From NCBI GenBank assembly GCA_042576225.1, contig JBHPCA010000026.1, forward strand, positions 1 to 19,347: a stretch of 19,347 nt of DNA, read 5' to 3'. A program made the position numbers and the translations under genes. Below the pieces are notes generated by a model. It searched no databases. It was not told the origin of the DNA and was given only the letters and a program-made list of their open reading frames with translations. Position 1 is the stretch's first letter, and each line of letters opens with the position of its first letter. Below, one piece after another: positions 1-6,748 of this stretch. This stretch comes from GWF2-30-66 sp042576225. Its GTDB lineage: Bacteria; Babelota; Babeliae; Babelales; Vermiphilaceae.

Positions 1-997
1 CTTCAGTGTTGCATAGAAAGCCGTTTTGTCCATTTTTAATGATATCTCGTTGTCCTGGCCCATCAAGTGATACTACAGGACATCCGCATCCCATAGCTTC
101 GGCTAAAACAAGTCCTTGGGTATCACTGGTAGATGAGAATAAGAAAAGGTCAGATTGTAGATATAGGTCTGCAATTGTCTGTTTTTGTGGTCTGTGTATA
201 AAAGTTACACTATTTTTGAGTTTTAGTTTTTTATATGCATATTTTTTTATGTTTTCATATTCGTTGCCGTAGCCAATGAGCGTAAATGCAAAGTTTTTTT
301 CAGGGTATTTTTTTATAAGCTTTGCAAAGAGGCGCAATAAAAATTCTATATTTTTTTCTTTTACGAACCTGCTCACCAAAATAAGATTAAAACCCTGTTT
401 TTGTATATTGCATAATTTATCTTTTATAAATATTGGCAGTATGCCGCTTGGGATTTTTTCTGTTTTAGTTTCGATATTGTTTTTTTCAAGGTAATTTTTT
501 ATATAGCTACTGGGAACAATTATTCGATCTACTTTTTTACAAAACGAGAGAACCATTTTTTTTACAATTGGTTTTGAGATGAATTGGGGTACAGGTATAT
601 AGTGTAAGTATCTTTCATAGATAGTGTGGTAGGTGAAAACAGTTGGGATGTTAAGTTTTTTTGCAATTTTTAGCGCTGCGTTACATATGAAAAATGGATG
701 CTGTGTGTGAATAATATCAGGGTTTAGCATTTGTATAATATGTTCCAGTTTTTTGGTTTTACTGGTAGGTATACCCATGTGATTGTTTTTATACATGAAT
801 CTATAGGTGCTTGGTATTCGAATGACATAGTATGGGTCTTTATGTTCTGCGCCCAAAAAGTCTAAAGTTATTATAAAGGCCTTGTGCCCCTGCTTGTGTA
901 GTTCGTTGACAAAAGAGTCTATTGAGCTTACAACACCGCCTGAGTATGGTGTATAGTTATTTGTCACAATTGCGATATTTAATCTTTTTTTTGACAT
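1..997 (-). CDS. GT4-family glycosyltransferase, 3' end cut by window edge
   Basis: Open from ATG (995-997) to the left edge without a stop: about 332 residues, where the family is usually 370-400, so only the C-terminal tail is missing. It begins MSKKRLNIAIVTNNYTPYSGG, the usual GT-B start with a glycine-rich acceptor loop (about residues 16-22). Near the C-terminal end it has SDTQGLVLAEAMGCGCPVVS, the E-x7-E type nucleotide-sugar site of family GT4. The TQGLVLAEAM form is typical of enzymes that glucosylate diacylglycerol and of related cytosolic-face lipid or cell-envelope glycosyltransferases. The family call rests on these motifs; the acceptor (membrane lipid or surface sugar) is inference. 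It is transcribed divergently from idi with about 100 bp between start codons. Its codons are A/C-rich, the reverse of idi, in keeping with the strand composition of this part. Confidence 0.85.
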   Translation of the reverse strand, partial: MSKKRLNIAIVTNNYTPYSGGVVSSIDSFVNELHKQGHKAFIITLDFLGAEHKDPYYVIRIPSTYRFMYKNNHMGIPTSKTKKLEHIIQMLNPDIIHTQHPFFICNAALKIAKKLNIPTVFTYHTIYERYLHYIPVPQFISKPIVKKMVLSFCKKVDRIIVPSSYIKNYLEKNNIETKTEKIPSGILPIFIKDKLCNIQKQGFNLILVSRFVKEKNIEFLLRLFAKLIKKYPEKNFAFTLIGYGNEYENIKKYAYKKLKLKNSVTFIHRPQKQTIADLYLQSDLFLFSSTSDTQGLVLAEAMGCGCPVVSLDGPGQRDIIKNGQNGFLCNTE

Positions 998-1025
998 ATT
1001 CGCTTTACTAGGGTTTTGCAGGCTT

Positions 1026-1053
1026 TTTACAAAGTACTCTTTTACATTATAAT
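1026..1053 (+). promoter_or_regulatory. sigma70-type promoter of idi
   Basis: TTTACA (1026-1031), a 16-base spacer and a perfect TATAAT (1048-1053). The predicted transcript starts near 1060. It therefore excludes the upstream in-frame ATG at 1016 as the idi start and leaves the ATG at 1100, which has GGGAG at 1088-1091. Confidence 0.6.
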
Positions 1054-1099
1054 TATTTTTGAGTTATTTGTGAAAATTAAATATTTGGGAGTTATTGTT

Positions 1100-1657
1100 A
1101 TGCAGAAAAAAGAACATGTGATACTGGTAGACAGAAGCGATAATCAGGTAGGTTTAGAAGAAAAATTAAAGGCGCATGAGCTTGGTTTGTTGCATAGAGC
1201 ATTTTCGGTTTTTATATTCCGGAAAAAAGATAGCCAGATGCAACTTCTTTTACAGCAAAGGGCCAAGCGTAAATACCACTGTGGGGGGTTATGGGCAAAC
1301 ACCTGTTGTTCTCACCCAAGAGAAGGTGAAGATGTTATAAGTGCTGGTAAAAGGCGGCTCAGCCAAGAGATGGGAATTGATATTGACAGTCTCAAAGAGG
1401 TTGGAACGTTTATGTACAAAGCTGAGTTTGAAAATGGGTTAACAGAGCATGAGATTGACCATGTTCTTATTGGAAAACTTGGTGTATCTGGCTGCGAAGA
1501 CATAAACTTTAACAAGAATGAAGTAGAATCAGTTCGTTGGATATCTTTGCAAGATCTTGATAAAGCGTTTGCAGAAAGCCCAGAGATTTTCACTCCTTGG
1601 TTTAAACCTGCGTTTGCGCTCATAAAAAAACAAGATCTAGACAAACTTTTTGAGTGA
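1100..1657 (+). CDS. idi: isopentenyl-diphosphate delta-isomerase, type I
   Basis: Interconverts isopentenyl and dimethylallyl diphosphate, the step that supplies the allylic primer for isoprenoid chains such as undecaprenyl phosphate and quinone tails; cytosolic, metal-dependent, Nudix fold. The 185-residue product matches the length of the E. coli enzyme. The start MQKKEHVILVD aligns with the E. coli N-terminus. Visible landmarks are the metal-binding His pair at H26 and H32, the catalytic Cys in NTCCSHP (C70), a Nudix-like segment around residues 74-95 (REGED ... RRLSQEMGI), and the catalytic Glu region TEHEID (E116/E118). The ATG at 1100 is chosen because it follows a good ribosome site and lies downstream of the promoter at 1026-1053. 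It stands alone, divergent from the glycosyltransferase. No other isoprenoid gene is in the window, so the source of its substrate is unknown here. Confidence 0.95.
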   Translation: MQKKEHVILVDRSDNQVGLEEKLKAHELGLLHRAFSVFIFRKKDSQMQLLLQQRAKRKYHCGGLWANTCCSHPREGEDVISAGKRRLSQEMGIDIDSLKEVGTFMYKAEFENGLTEHEIDHVLIGKLGVSGCEDINFNKNEVESVRWISLQDLDKAFAESPEIFTPWFKPAFALIKKQDLDKLFE

Positions 1658-1672
1658 CGAGAATCGGCTTGC

Positions 1673-1706
1673 AAGCTCGTAAAACTATTTGTAAATTTAC
1701 GAGCTT
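1673..1706 (+). terminator. hairpin after idi (possible terminator)
   Basis: A perfect 11-bp inverted repeat, AAGCTCGTAAA (1673-1683) and TTTACGAGCTT (1696-1706), with a 12-base loop, begins 16 bp after the idi stop. It could end idi transcription, but no T-run follows. Its right arm overlaps the first bases (GAGCTT) of the adjoining foldback element, so part of the symmetry may be an accident of insertion. Confidence 0.35.
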
Positions 1707-2141
1707 ATCCGAAAATTAATAAACCACGTAAGAATAATCCAAAAAATGATTCTCCCCCCGTTCTCCCTGCCGTGCCGGTCGAAGGGTTCATATTAAAAGT
1801 TTATTTTTTCTAAAAAAAGCTACAAAAAAAATTATCAGTCTAAACGGGTAAAAAGTTTAACCCAAAAAAAATTTAATTTCTCTGGGTTTAATTATGCGCG
1901 GCGTGCTATGTAATAGCTTCCAGAGCTTGTTTTGGAGTTTGTGCCAGTTATTTCGTCTTATAAATAAATTTTCAGTATTATTTGAAAAAAGTAACTCCTA
2001 TTAGAAAAAATAAACTTTTAATATGAGCCCTTCGTCAGGCTCCAGTCTACGCCAAGGCTTCGACCGGCACGGCAGGGAAAACGGTGGGAGAATCATTTTT
2101 TGGGTTGTTCTTACGTGGTTGGTTAATTTTCGGATAAGCTC
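1701..2141. mobile_element. 441-bp foldback/MITE-like element with IS5-type ends
   Basis: The stretch is bounded on both sides by GAGCTTATCCGAAAATTA facing inward, and its first 15 bases equal the ends of the complete IS at 4149-5023. The arms are long inverted repeats: left 1701-1813 (113 bp) and right 2001-2141 (141 bp). They match with about seven substitutions plus one 28-bp gap in the left arm. The core (1814-2000, 187 bp) holds no convincing reading frame. No exact target duplication is seen: the left flank ends in TTAC and the right flank begins TTA. It looks like a non-autonomous element that the IS transposase could move in trans, sitting between idi and a broken IS200 gene. That it is mobile is inference. 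Confidence 0.6.
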
Positions 2142-2406
2142 TTAATAGCCTCGACGTTCTAACCTTCACATTTTTTATAAATCTATGTACGCCATATTGA
2201 GAATCTAACTCAACCAACAAATGAATATGATCAGGCATAATCTCCACCCCTATTACGCCTACATTCTTTTCAAGCGAAATTGTTTTCAATATATCCCTAA
2301 ATTTCTTTTCAACCTGATCAATCAAAACCTTGCGCCTATATTTCGAACACCAAACTATATGATATTTACAAGAATACACTCTATTATTATTTCTTTTTAC
2401 CTTCAT
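2047..2406 (-). pseudogene. tnpA: IS200-family TnpA (Y1 HUH transposase), truncated
   Basis: IS200/IS605-type transposases are single-strand DNA transposases that use a His-x-His metal site and one catalytic Tyr. The 119-residue frame has the family's N-terminal half: YSCKYHIVWCSKYRRKVL (residues 11-28) and MPDHIHLLVEL with the HUH pair H60 and H62. Family members are usually 130-150 residues and carry the Tyr in a later helix, in a segment like W-x-x-x-Y-F-x-x-S-V-G. Here the family match stops at about residue 88. Codons 89-119 are encoded by the right arm of the adjoining foldback element, and no catalytic Tyr segment remains. The protein is therefore very probably inactive. No clear ribosome site precedes the ATG. 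The missing 3' end is not found beyond the element, where idi ends. Confidence 0.85.
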
Positions 2407-2530
2407 AATAACGTATTATATCAACTTATCAGAATTAATACTAGCCTTTTCTCAACTTTTTTGTTAAATCTTTATTGTTTTAAAACATTTAAACATCTTT
2501 CATCCCCATGCATAAATGCAGGGGCCTTCA
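2142..2530 (-). mobile_element. IS200-type element remnant (left end and 5' tnpA)
   Basis: This holds the surviving part of an IS200-like element: tnpA codons 1-88, about 100 bp upstream of them, and a left-end hairpin. Its right end is gone, lost at the border with the foldback element at 2141/2142. The outer limit near 2530 is approximate, because the cleavage site of this family cannot be fixed from one copy. Confidence 0.6.
2504..2524 (-). repeat. IS200-type subterminal hairpin
   Basis: On the minus strand CCCCTGCA, loop TTTA, then TGCA-T-GGGG form an 8-bp stem with one bulged T. Imperfect subterminal palindromes with an unpaired base are what TnpA of the IS200/IS605 family recognises. 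The position, about 100 bp upstream of tnpA, fits a left end. Confidence 0.6.
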
Positions 2531-2660
2531 GATGATTAGGAGTGGTGACAAATTGTTTGGCATGGAAAATAAAAAAAACGTAGATTTTAAAGCAAATAAG
2601 CAGTATGTGCAAATATATTGGACTGTTAAAGTATAAGAGTTTTTCAAAGAGAGGTTTTCT

Positions 2661-3794
2661 GTGAAAAATGTAAAAGTAGCTTTGGTGTTTGTAGCATTGC
2701 TTTTTTTAATAGGCACTGAAAGAATATTACTTGCCATGAAAAAAATAGAAAAGGGGCAAAGGTTAAAGACGAAGCTGGTCGAATTATTGGATCGGTTTGA
2801 AATCAAAGAAGTAATACGTTTAAATGGGTGTTGTAATAATAAGTCAATATCTAAGTGTGGGAATTATGTTGCGTCGGTTTTTGAAAAAGGTATTGTTGTA
2901 TTTGATATAAAAAATAAAAAAGTAAAGTGTTCATATAAGCATAAGGGTTATATTAGCGATCTAATGTTTAATCACGACGGTAATTATATTATGTCGGGTA
3001 CTCATCTCCAGATAAAAATTTATGATATAAGGAATAAAAAAGAAATATGGGTGTACGACTCCCCTACAGGGAATTGTGCGCTAGGCCTTTTTAACCGGCA
3101 GGGCTATTTTAAGGTGTTTTCTCCTGAGTTTTTGATATTTGATTTAAAAAGAAACAAGAAAATACAGCTTTCTAATAGGGATGACCTTCTTGCTTTTCCA
3201 GAAAAGGTTGAAAATTATAACAGAGAGTTTTTTCCTATTGATTCTTACTATTATAAGCGTTTTCTAGACTCAAGAAAAGTAATAATTTACAATAAATTTA
3301 ATAAAAAGAAAAAATGTTCATATGAGCATGATGATGCGCTATCTTGGGGAAAAATTAGTAATGATAACAGATACATATTATCGTCTTCTTGTTCTGGGGA
3401 AGTAATAATCTATGATATAAAAAAAGAAAAGCAAAGATGTGCGTACAAACATAAAGATCTTGTTTTTTTTGGTTATATTAGCCAGGATAATAATTATGCT
3501 ATAACAGGATGTAAGGATGGGCAGATAATAATCTATGATATGAAAAATAATGAAGTGAAACAATATTGGCATGATGATAACCTTGCAGTTGGAGCTGGAC
3601 ATGTAAGTAAAGATGGTGACCATATTACATCAGTTTCTGAGGGGGGCCATGTGATTATTTGTAAAACGTCTCCTAATTTTTATTATTCGAATATTATTTG
3701 TAAGAATAAAAAGAAGCAAAATATGTTTTTCAGGCGAAACTTAAAAAAGATGGGAAAAAATTTCAGCGACGTGAAGGTATTGTTGAAAAAGTAG
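2661..3794 (+). CDS. exported WD40-type repeat protein (377 aa)
   Basis: Starts with GTG after GAGAGG (2650-2654). Residues 1-25 form a signal peptide: KNVK, then a hydrophobic run VALVFVALLFLIG, ending ILLA. The rest is built of about seven units of roughly 40 residues. Each has the WD40 pattern (turn with H, x-F-x-x-D-G/N-x-Y-I-x-S, then I-I-I-Y/F-D-I-K-N-K-K) with the usual W-D replaced by F/Y-D. Examples end at VVFDIKNKK (79-87) and IKIYDIRNKK (118-127). Seven units would make one closed beta-propeller, a protein-binding scaffold. The tail from residue 335, KTSPNFYYSNIICKNKKK, is nearly identical to that of the 515-residue protein at 11890, followed by a Lys/Arg-rich end; the two are paralogues. 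Partner and function are unknown. No convincing promoter was picked out. Confidence 0.8.
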   Translation: MKNVKVALVFVALLFLIGTERILLAMKKIEKGQRLKTKLVELLDRFEIKEVIRLNGCCNNKSISKCGNYVASVFEKGIVVFDIKNKKVKCSYKHKGYISDLMFNHDGNYIMSGTHLQIKIYDIRNKKEIWVYDSPTGNCALGLFNRQGYFKVFSPEFLIFDLKRNKKIQLSNRDDLLAFPEKVENYNREFFPIDSYYYKRFLDSRKVIIYNKFNKKKKCSYEHDDALSWGKISNDNRYILSSSCSGEVIIYDIKKEKQRCAYKHKDLVFFGYISQDNNYAITGCKDGQIIIYDMKNNEVKQYWHDDNLAVGAGHVSKDGDHITSVSEGGHVIICKTSPNFYYSNIICKNKKKQNMFFRRNLKKMGKNFSDVKVLLKK

Positions 3795-3963
3795 CTTTTA
3801 ACTAAGAAGCAAAATTTTTTACGTGAATTTTTTTTTGAGTATTGGAGAGACATTTTTAAATAACTTGTTTTTTGGTACATTGTTTGTGATATTTAAAATC
3901 AGTGACAGATAATATTTTATCTTTGTCTTCCCCAAAAAGGGGAGTTTTGCTTATGGAAAAACA
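3795..3963. other. AT-rich spacer
   Basis: No gene seen. A small hairpin, TCCCC-AAAAA-GGGGA (3929-3943), is followed by GTTTT. It could be a weak terminator, or it could hide the GGGGAG ribosome site just before an ATG at 3953 that opens only four codons and stops in overlap with the ATG at 3964. Confidence 0.4.
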
Positions 3964-4148
3964 ATGATACATACCATAGAGTTATTTCCAGAAATAAATG
4001 CTCAACTTGTATTACTTTTAAAAGATTTAACAATAGAAGATTGGCATCGGGAAACTGTGCTTCCTGGAAGAACAGTGAAAGATATAGCATAGCATATATT
4101 AGATTGTTCTCTGAGAAAACTTTCTATACAACGGGATGGCTATACTAA
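3964..4148 (+). pseudogene. DinB/maleylpyruvate-isomerase N-terminal-domain protein, broken
   Basis: The frame from ATG 3964 reads MIHTIELFPEINAQLVLLLK and then DLTIEDWHRETVLPGRTVKD-IA, stop (TAG 4090-4092), H-ILDCSLRKLSIQRDGYTK. This is the start of the mycothiol-dependent maleylpyruvate isomerase/DinB-like four-helix domain, whose hallmarks are L-T-x-x-D-W, T-V-K-D-I-x-x-H-L-L-D and R-D-G-Y. Known members are metal-binding; the His before ILD is a usual metal ligand. The frame is interrupted by an in-frame TAG at codon 43, then cut by the IS at 4149. The ribosome site is 10-13 bases before an out-of-frame ATG (3953), so a start-region frameshift is also possible. About two thirds of a normal protein is missing. 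I am fairly sure of the family and sure it is non-functional. Confidence 0.7.
4146..4148. repeat. left target-site duplication (TAA)
   Basis: TAA directly before the left IS end equals TAA at 5024-5026 after the right end. Three bases of form TNA fit the IS1031-like branch of the IS5 family. Confidence 0.7.
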
Positions 4149-5023
4149 GAGCTTATCCGAAAACTAATTTTTAAGTAAAAAAGAGCTCCAGATTTTGTTA
4201 AGTTAAATGCGATGAAAGCATTAAAAAAACAAAAAGAGGAGCTCTATGGATATCTTAACAGATTCTTTGTGGAAAAAAATAAAAATTTACATTCCTATGA
4301 AAAGAACTAAAGTTGGTCGGCCTGAGTGGTGCCCGAGAAAAACCCTAGAAGGCATATTGTTTATCATACGGACGGGTGCCCAGTGGCGCTTTTTACCAAA
4401 AAAATATGGATGTAAAAGCACTGTACATGGAAAATTTAGAAAATGGGTAATGATGGATGTATTCAAAAAACTTTTTGAAGAAATAAGAAAATTTTATATC
4501 GAAAGCAATAGAAGAATAACCAACTGGTCAGCTATTGATGCATCTCATAGCAAAGCTCCGTTTGCAAATTGGGGAGGTAGAAATCCAACTGATAGAGGGA
4601 GAAACGGCGTGAAAAAAGTTATCATCGTTGATATAAATGGAGCTCCATTAGCAATTGATGTAGGACCTTCCAATAGGCATGACTCACAACTCTTTGAAGA
4701 AAGTGTAATTCAACTAAAAAATCTAGAAACCGGTGCAATTTTTACTATATCTGGAGACTCTGCTTATGACAGTGAATTTTTAAAAAATTTATCAAAAAAA
4801 CATGGTTTTAATCTGATAGCAGCTATAAATAAGCGACGTCTAAAAGATATAAAAAGTTGTAAAATTCCTGGAAGATGGTTAGTAGAAAGAACCTTTGGAT
4901 GGTTTTCTTGGTATAGAGGAATAAAAATATGCTGGACTAAAACTTTGAGCTCGTTTCTATCGTTCTTACAAATTGTTGCTTCTGTTCAACATTTAAGGAT
5001 GAGTTGAATTTTCGGATAAGCTC
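4149..5023 (+). mobile_element. complete IS5-family insertion sequence, 875 bp
   Basis: The terminal inverted repeat is GAGCTTATCCGAAAA, perfect over 15 bases at 4149-4163 and, inverted, at 5009-5023. A TAA duplication flanks it, and a single intact transposase fills most of the length. Size, ends and TNA-type target fit the IS1031/IS427 part of the IS5 family. With ends, duplication and frame intact, the insertion looks recent and possibly active. It sits inside the DinB-like pseudogene. Confidence 0.9.
4246..5007 (+). CDS. IS5-family DDE transposase
   Basis: 253 residues in one frame, with no programmed frameshift, which some relatives need. The N-terminal domain has the IS5-type stretch VGRPEWCPRKTLEGILFIIRTGAQWR region (about residues 23-48). 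The DDE triad is visible as AIDASHSKAP (D98), SGDSAYDS (D171) and LVERTFGWF (E214), the last with the R and F spacing of the Y-(2)-R-(3)-E-like signature region of IS4/IS5 transposases. It carries out cut-and-paste movement of the element and presumably recognises the 15-base ends, which the foldback element at 1701-2141 also carries. The ATG at 4246 follows GAGGAG (4236-4241). Length and motifs are complete, so I expect it to be functional. Confidence 0.95.
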   Translation: MDILTDSLWKKIKIYIPMKRTKVGRPEWCPRKTLEGILFIIRTGAQWRFLPKKYGCKSTVHGKFRKWVMMDVFKKLFEEIRKFYIESNRRITNWSAIDASHSKAPFANWGGRNPTDRGRNGVKKVIIVDINGAPLAIDVGPSNRHDSQLFEESVIQLKNLETGAIFTISGDSAYDSEFLKNLSKKHGFNLIAAINKRRLKDIKSCKIPGRWLVERTFGWFSWYRGIKICWTKTLSSFLSFLQIVASVQHLRMS

Positions 5024-5026
5024 TAA
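5024..5026. repeat. right target-site duplication (TAA)
   Basis: Matches TAA at 4146-4148 on the other side of the IS. Confidence 0.7.
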
Positions 5027-5220
5027 GAGAAAGGGAAACGACCCCGCTCCTTGGTATACTTCCCGAAGATCACAGAACAATACTGTTTTCTCGCCTTTTC
5101 AACACAGCATCATTGGTTGTATACGGATGTTTAGCTCTCTTTTCTATAAAAAATATTATTCAAGAATTAGTAAGTAAAGATAAAAATCAAAGCGAAAAAG
5201 AAACGACAAAGTTAAACTAA
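5027..5220 (+). pseudogene. orphan 3' coding fragment with one membrane segment
   Basis: In the frame ending at TAA 5218-5220 the DNA reads RETTPLLGILPEDHRTILF and continues with a probable membrane helix (about NTASLVVYGCLALFSIKN) and a charged Lys/Glu-rich end. It has no start codon of its own, and the frame closes inside the IS end. It does not continue the DinB frame across the IS: joining the flanks at TAA puts that frame out of phase. It may be the tail of a different gene fused here by an older deletion. I do not recognise the family, and it could be fortuitous. Confidence 0.35.
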
Positions 5221-5284
5221 TCTCTAAATAGATAAAAAGATCTACTATCACTTAATATCATTGCGCTAATGCATTGCTTATCTG

Positions 5285-5977
5285 TTATCTGGTGAAACTA
5301 ACTTCACGTATTTTAGTACACAAAACACACTTTTGCAAAAACCTATCTCTCACATAACCAACTATTTTATATAGCGCAAACATTACAGAGGCCATTACCA
5401 GTCTCTCAAGTGCAACGATTGGGATCAAAGCATTCCAAATTGCTGCGTTCAGCCCAAGTGTATACAAAAATATCACAGAGCCAACGGCATGAGCAACAAA
5501 CGTACTTGCCAACATAGTTGCAAACATATTTTTTGATCTTGTTGCATATACAACTATTGGAATAAGCCAAAAGAACGAATATGCAAAAGCATGATAGCCA
5601 ATAGGATGCACAAGAAATAAAATCATACACAAAACGGGGACTATCAATTGCATACTTATACGCAACAATTTATTTGTGCTAAAATAACATGCTGCGCATA
5701 GCCCAGGAATATAAAAAGCCAACAAATGCAAAGACGATAAACCAAAAAGTACATATCTGATTGCAAGAGAACAGAGACATATCACAAAGCTTACTAGACC
5801 ACCGGCAAACAAACCGGTCAATGGCATCGTCGCCCCTGATCCTGAAAAGGTCGCAAACTTAGAGCCAAAAATAAAACTTACTTTGCATAAGCTGGATAAC
5901 TTTATAATACTTGCAAAAAAAAGCGCTTTTGCAAGCAGTTTTAAAAAAAATCCAAAAATATCTCTTTTTGACTTCAT
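5285..5977 (-). CDS. multi-pass membrane protein of unknown function
   Basis: 230 residues, very hydrophobic, with five to six likely membrane segments: roughly residues 52-72, 78-98, 104-122, 126-144, 153-175 and 180-200. There is a basic N-terminus (MKSKRD) and a basic C-terminal tail (RDRFLQKC ... KIREVSFTR). No catalytic motif is visible. Size, segment number and the many small residues (FAGGLVSF, FVAHAVGSVIF) are like substrate-binding S components of ECF vitamin transporters, but I see no diagnostic motif, so this is only a possibility. The ATG at 5977 has AGGGG about 10 bases upstream. It is divergent from the HAD gene at 6062, with 84 bp between starts. Confidence 0.7.
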   Translation of the reverse strand: MKSKRDIFGFFLKLLAKALFFASIIKLSSLCKVSFIFGSKFATFSGSGATMPLTGLFAGGLVSFVICLCSLAIRYVLFGLSSLHLLAFYIPGLCAACYFSTNKLLRISMQLIVPVLCMILFLVHPIGYHAFAYSFFWLIPIVVYATRSKNMFATMLASTFVAHAVGSVIFLYTLGLNAAIWNALIPIVALERLVMASVMFALYKIVGYVRDRFLQKCVLCTKIREVSFTR

Positions 5978-6061
5978 ATTAGGCCCCTGATCTATTACTC
6001 TATAACTAATATATTTTAAAAAATTATCTATTTTAAATAGGGTACCTTAAAAAGGCAAAAT

Positions 6062-6742
6062 ATGAAATACTCGGCAATAATATTCGACCTGGACGGCACC
6101 ATAGTCGATTCAGAACCAATATGGGAGCGAGCGACCGTCTGCTTGTTAGCATCAAAAGGAATAACAGTTGATCAAACATCTGAGAAAAAATTAAGAAAAG
6201 AACTTCATGGCATAGGCATTATAAAATCAGCAGAAGTACTAATAAACTTTTTTAATCTCAAAGAAACGTCCCAAGAGCTGATCTCTGAACAAAATACTTT
6301 AGTAAAGAAATTTTATGAGCAAGAAATAAAGTTTATAGACGGCTTTCTTGATTTTCATAAAAAGCTCGGAGCATTTAATCTCAAAAAAGGAATCGCAACT
6401 AATGCAGATTACCATACGCTCAAAATCTCGAGAACCAAATTTGGGCTCGATAAATTTTTTGGAAACCATATATACTGCGCAGAAGATGTAAACAACATAA
6501 GTAAACCAGAGCCTGATCTATATCTTCATGCCGCAAAAAAACTAGAAGTAGAACCTGCAGTTTGCGTTGCTATAGAAGATTCTATGTTTGGGATACATGC
6601 GGCTAAAAAAGCCGGCATGTTCTGTATAGGTATCAACACAAGTGGAAAAAGGCAGTCGCTACAAGATGCCGACATGATAGTAAATAACTACCAAGAGATA
6701 GAGCTTGATGCTTTTTTTAAAAAGCAAAACATAACTGGATAA
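6062..6742 (+). CDS. HAD-superfamily hydrolase, beta-phosphoglucomutase-like
   Basis: 226 residues with all four HAD motifs. Motif I is FDLDGTIVDSEP (nucleophile D9, acid/base D11). Motif II Thr/Ser lies around IATNAD. Motif III Lys is in SKPEPDLY. Motif IV is VAIEDSMFGIHAAKKAG. Residues about 17-90 make the helical C1 cap typical of the beta-phosphoglucomutase/phosphoglycolate phosphatase group. Such enzymes remove phosphate from, or move it on, small sugar phosphates in the cytosol; the substrate cannot be read from sequence. It is the first gene of a rightward cluster, ending 6 bp before the next, also HAD-like. Motif II has Thr-Asn rather than the commoner Thr/Ser-Ser, a tolerated variation. 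Confidence 0.88.
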   Translation: MKYSAIIFDLDGTIVDSEPIWERATVCLLASKGITVDQTSEKKLRKELHGIGIIKSAEVLINFFNLKETSQELISEQNTLVKKFYEQEIKFIDGFLDFHKKLGAFNLKKGIATNADYHTLKISRTKFGLDKFFGNHIYCAEDVNNISKPEPDLYLHAAKKLEVEPAVCVAIEDSMFGIHAAKKAGMFCIGINTSGKRQSLQDADMIVNNYQEIELDAFFKKQNITG

Positions 6743-6748
6743 CAAAAG

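Noticed and set aside
1016..1099. Extended idi start at ATG 1016 adding 28 residues
   Set aside because: It lies upstream of the promoter (1026-1053), adds a hydrophobic leader foreign to the family, and lacks a ribosome site. ATG 1100 aligns with known enzymes.
1698..2144. Target-site duplication around the foldback element
   Set aside because: TTA after the right end matches TTA at 1697-1699 only if one extra C at the left border is ignored. Three bases in AT-rich DNA are too weak to claim.
2528..2806. 92-residue minus-strand frame
   Set aside because: It overlaps the start of the WD40-type gene in antisense, has no family resemblance and no ribosome site. It is a shadow of low-GC DNA.
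3929..3966. Leader mini-frame MEKQ with sequestered ribosome site
   Set aside because: Four codons only, next to a pseudogene; no downstream functional gene would be controlled by it.
5221..5284. dif-like site near the skew switch
   Set aside because: I looked for an XerCD-type 28-base site with ATAAT-TATATTAT-like core at about 3.8-6.1 kb and found none that I can support.
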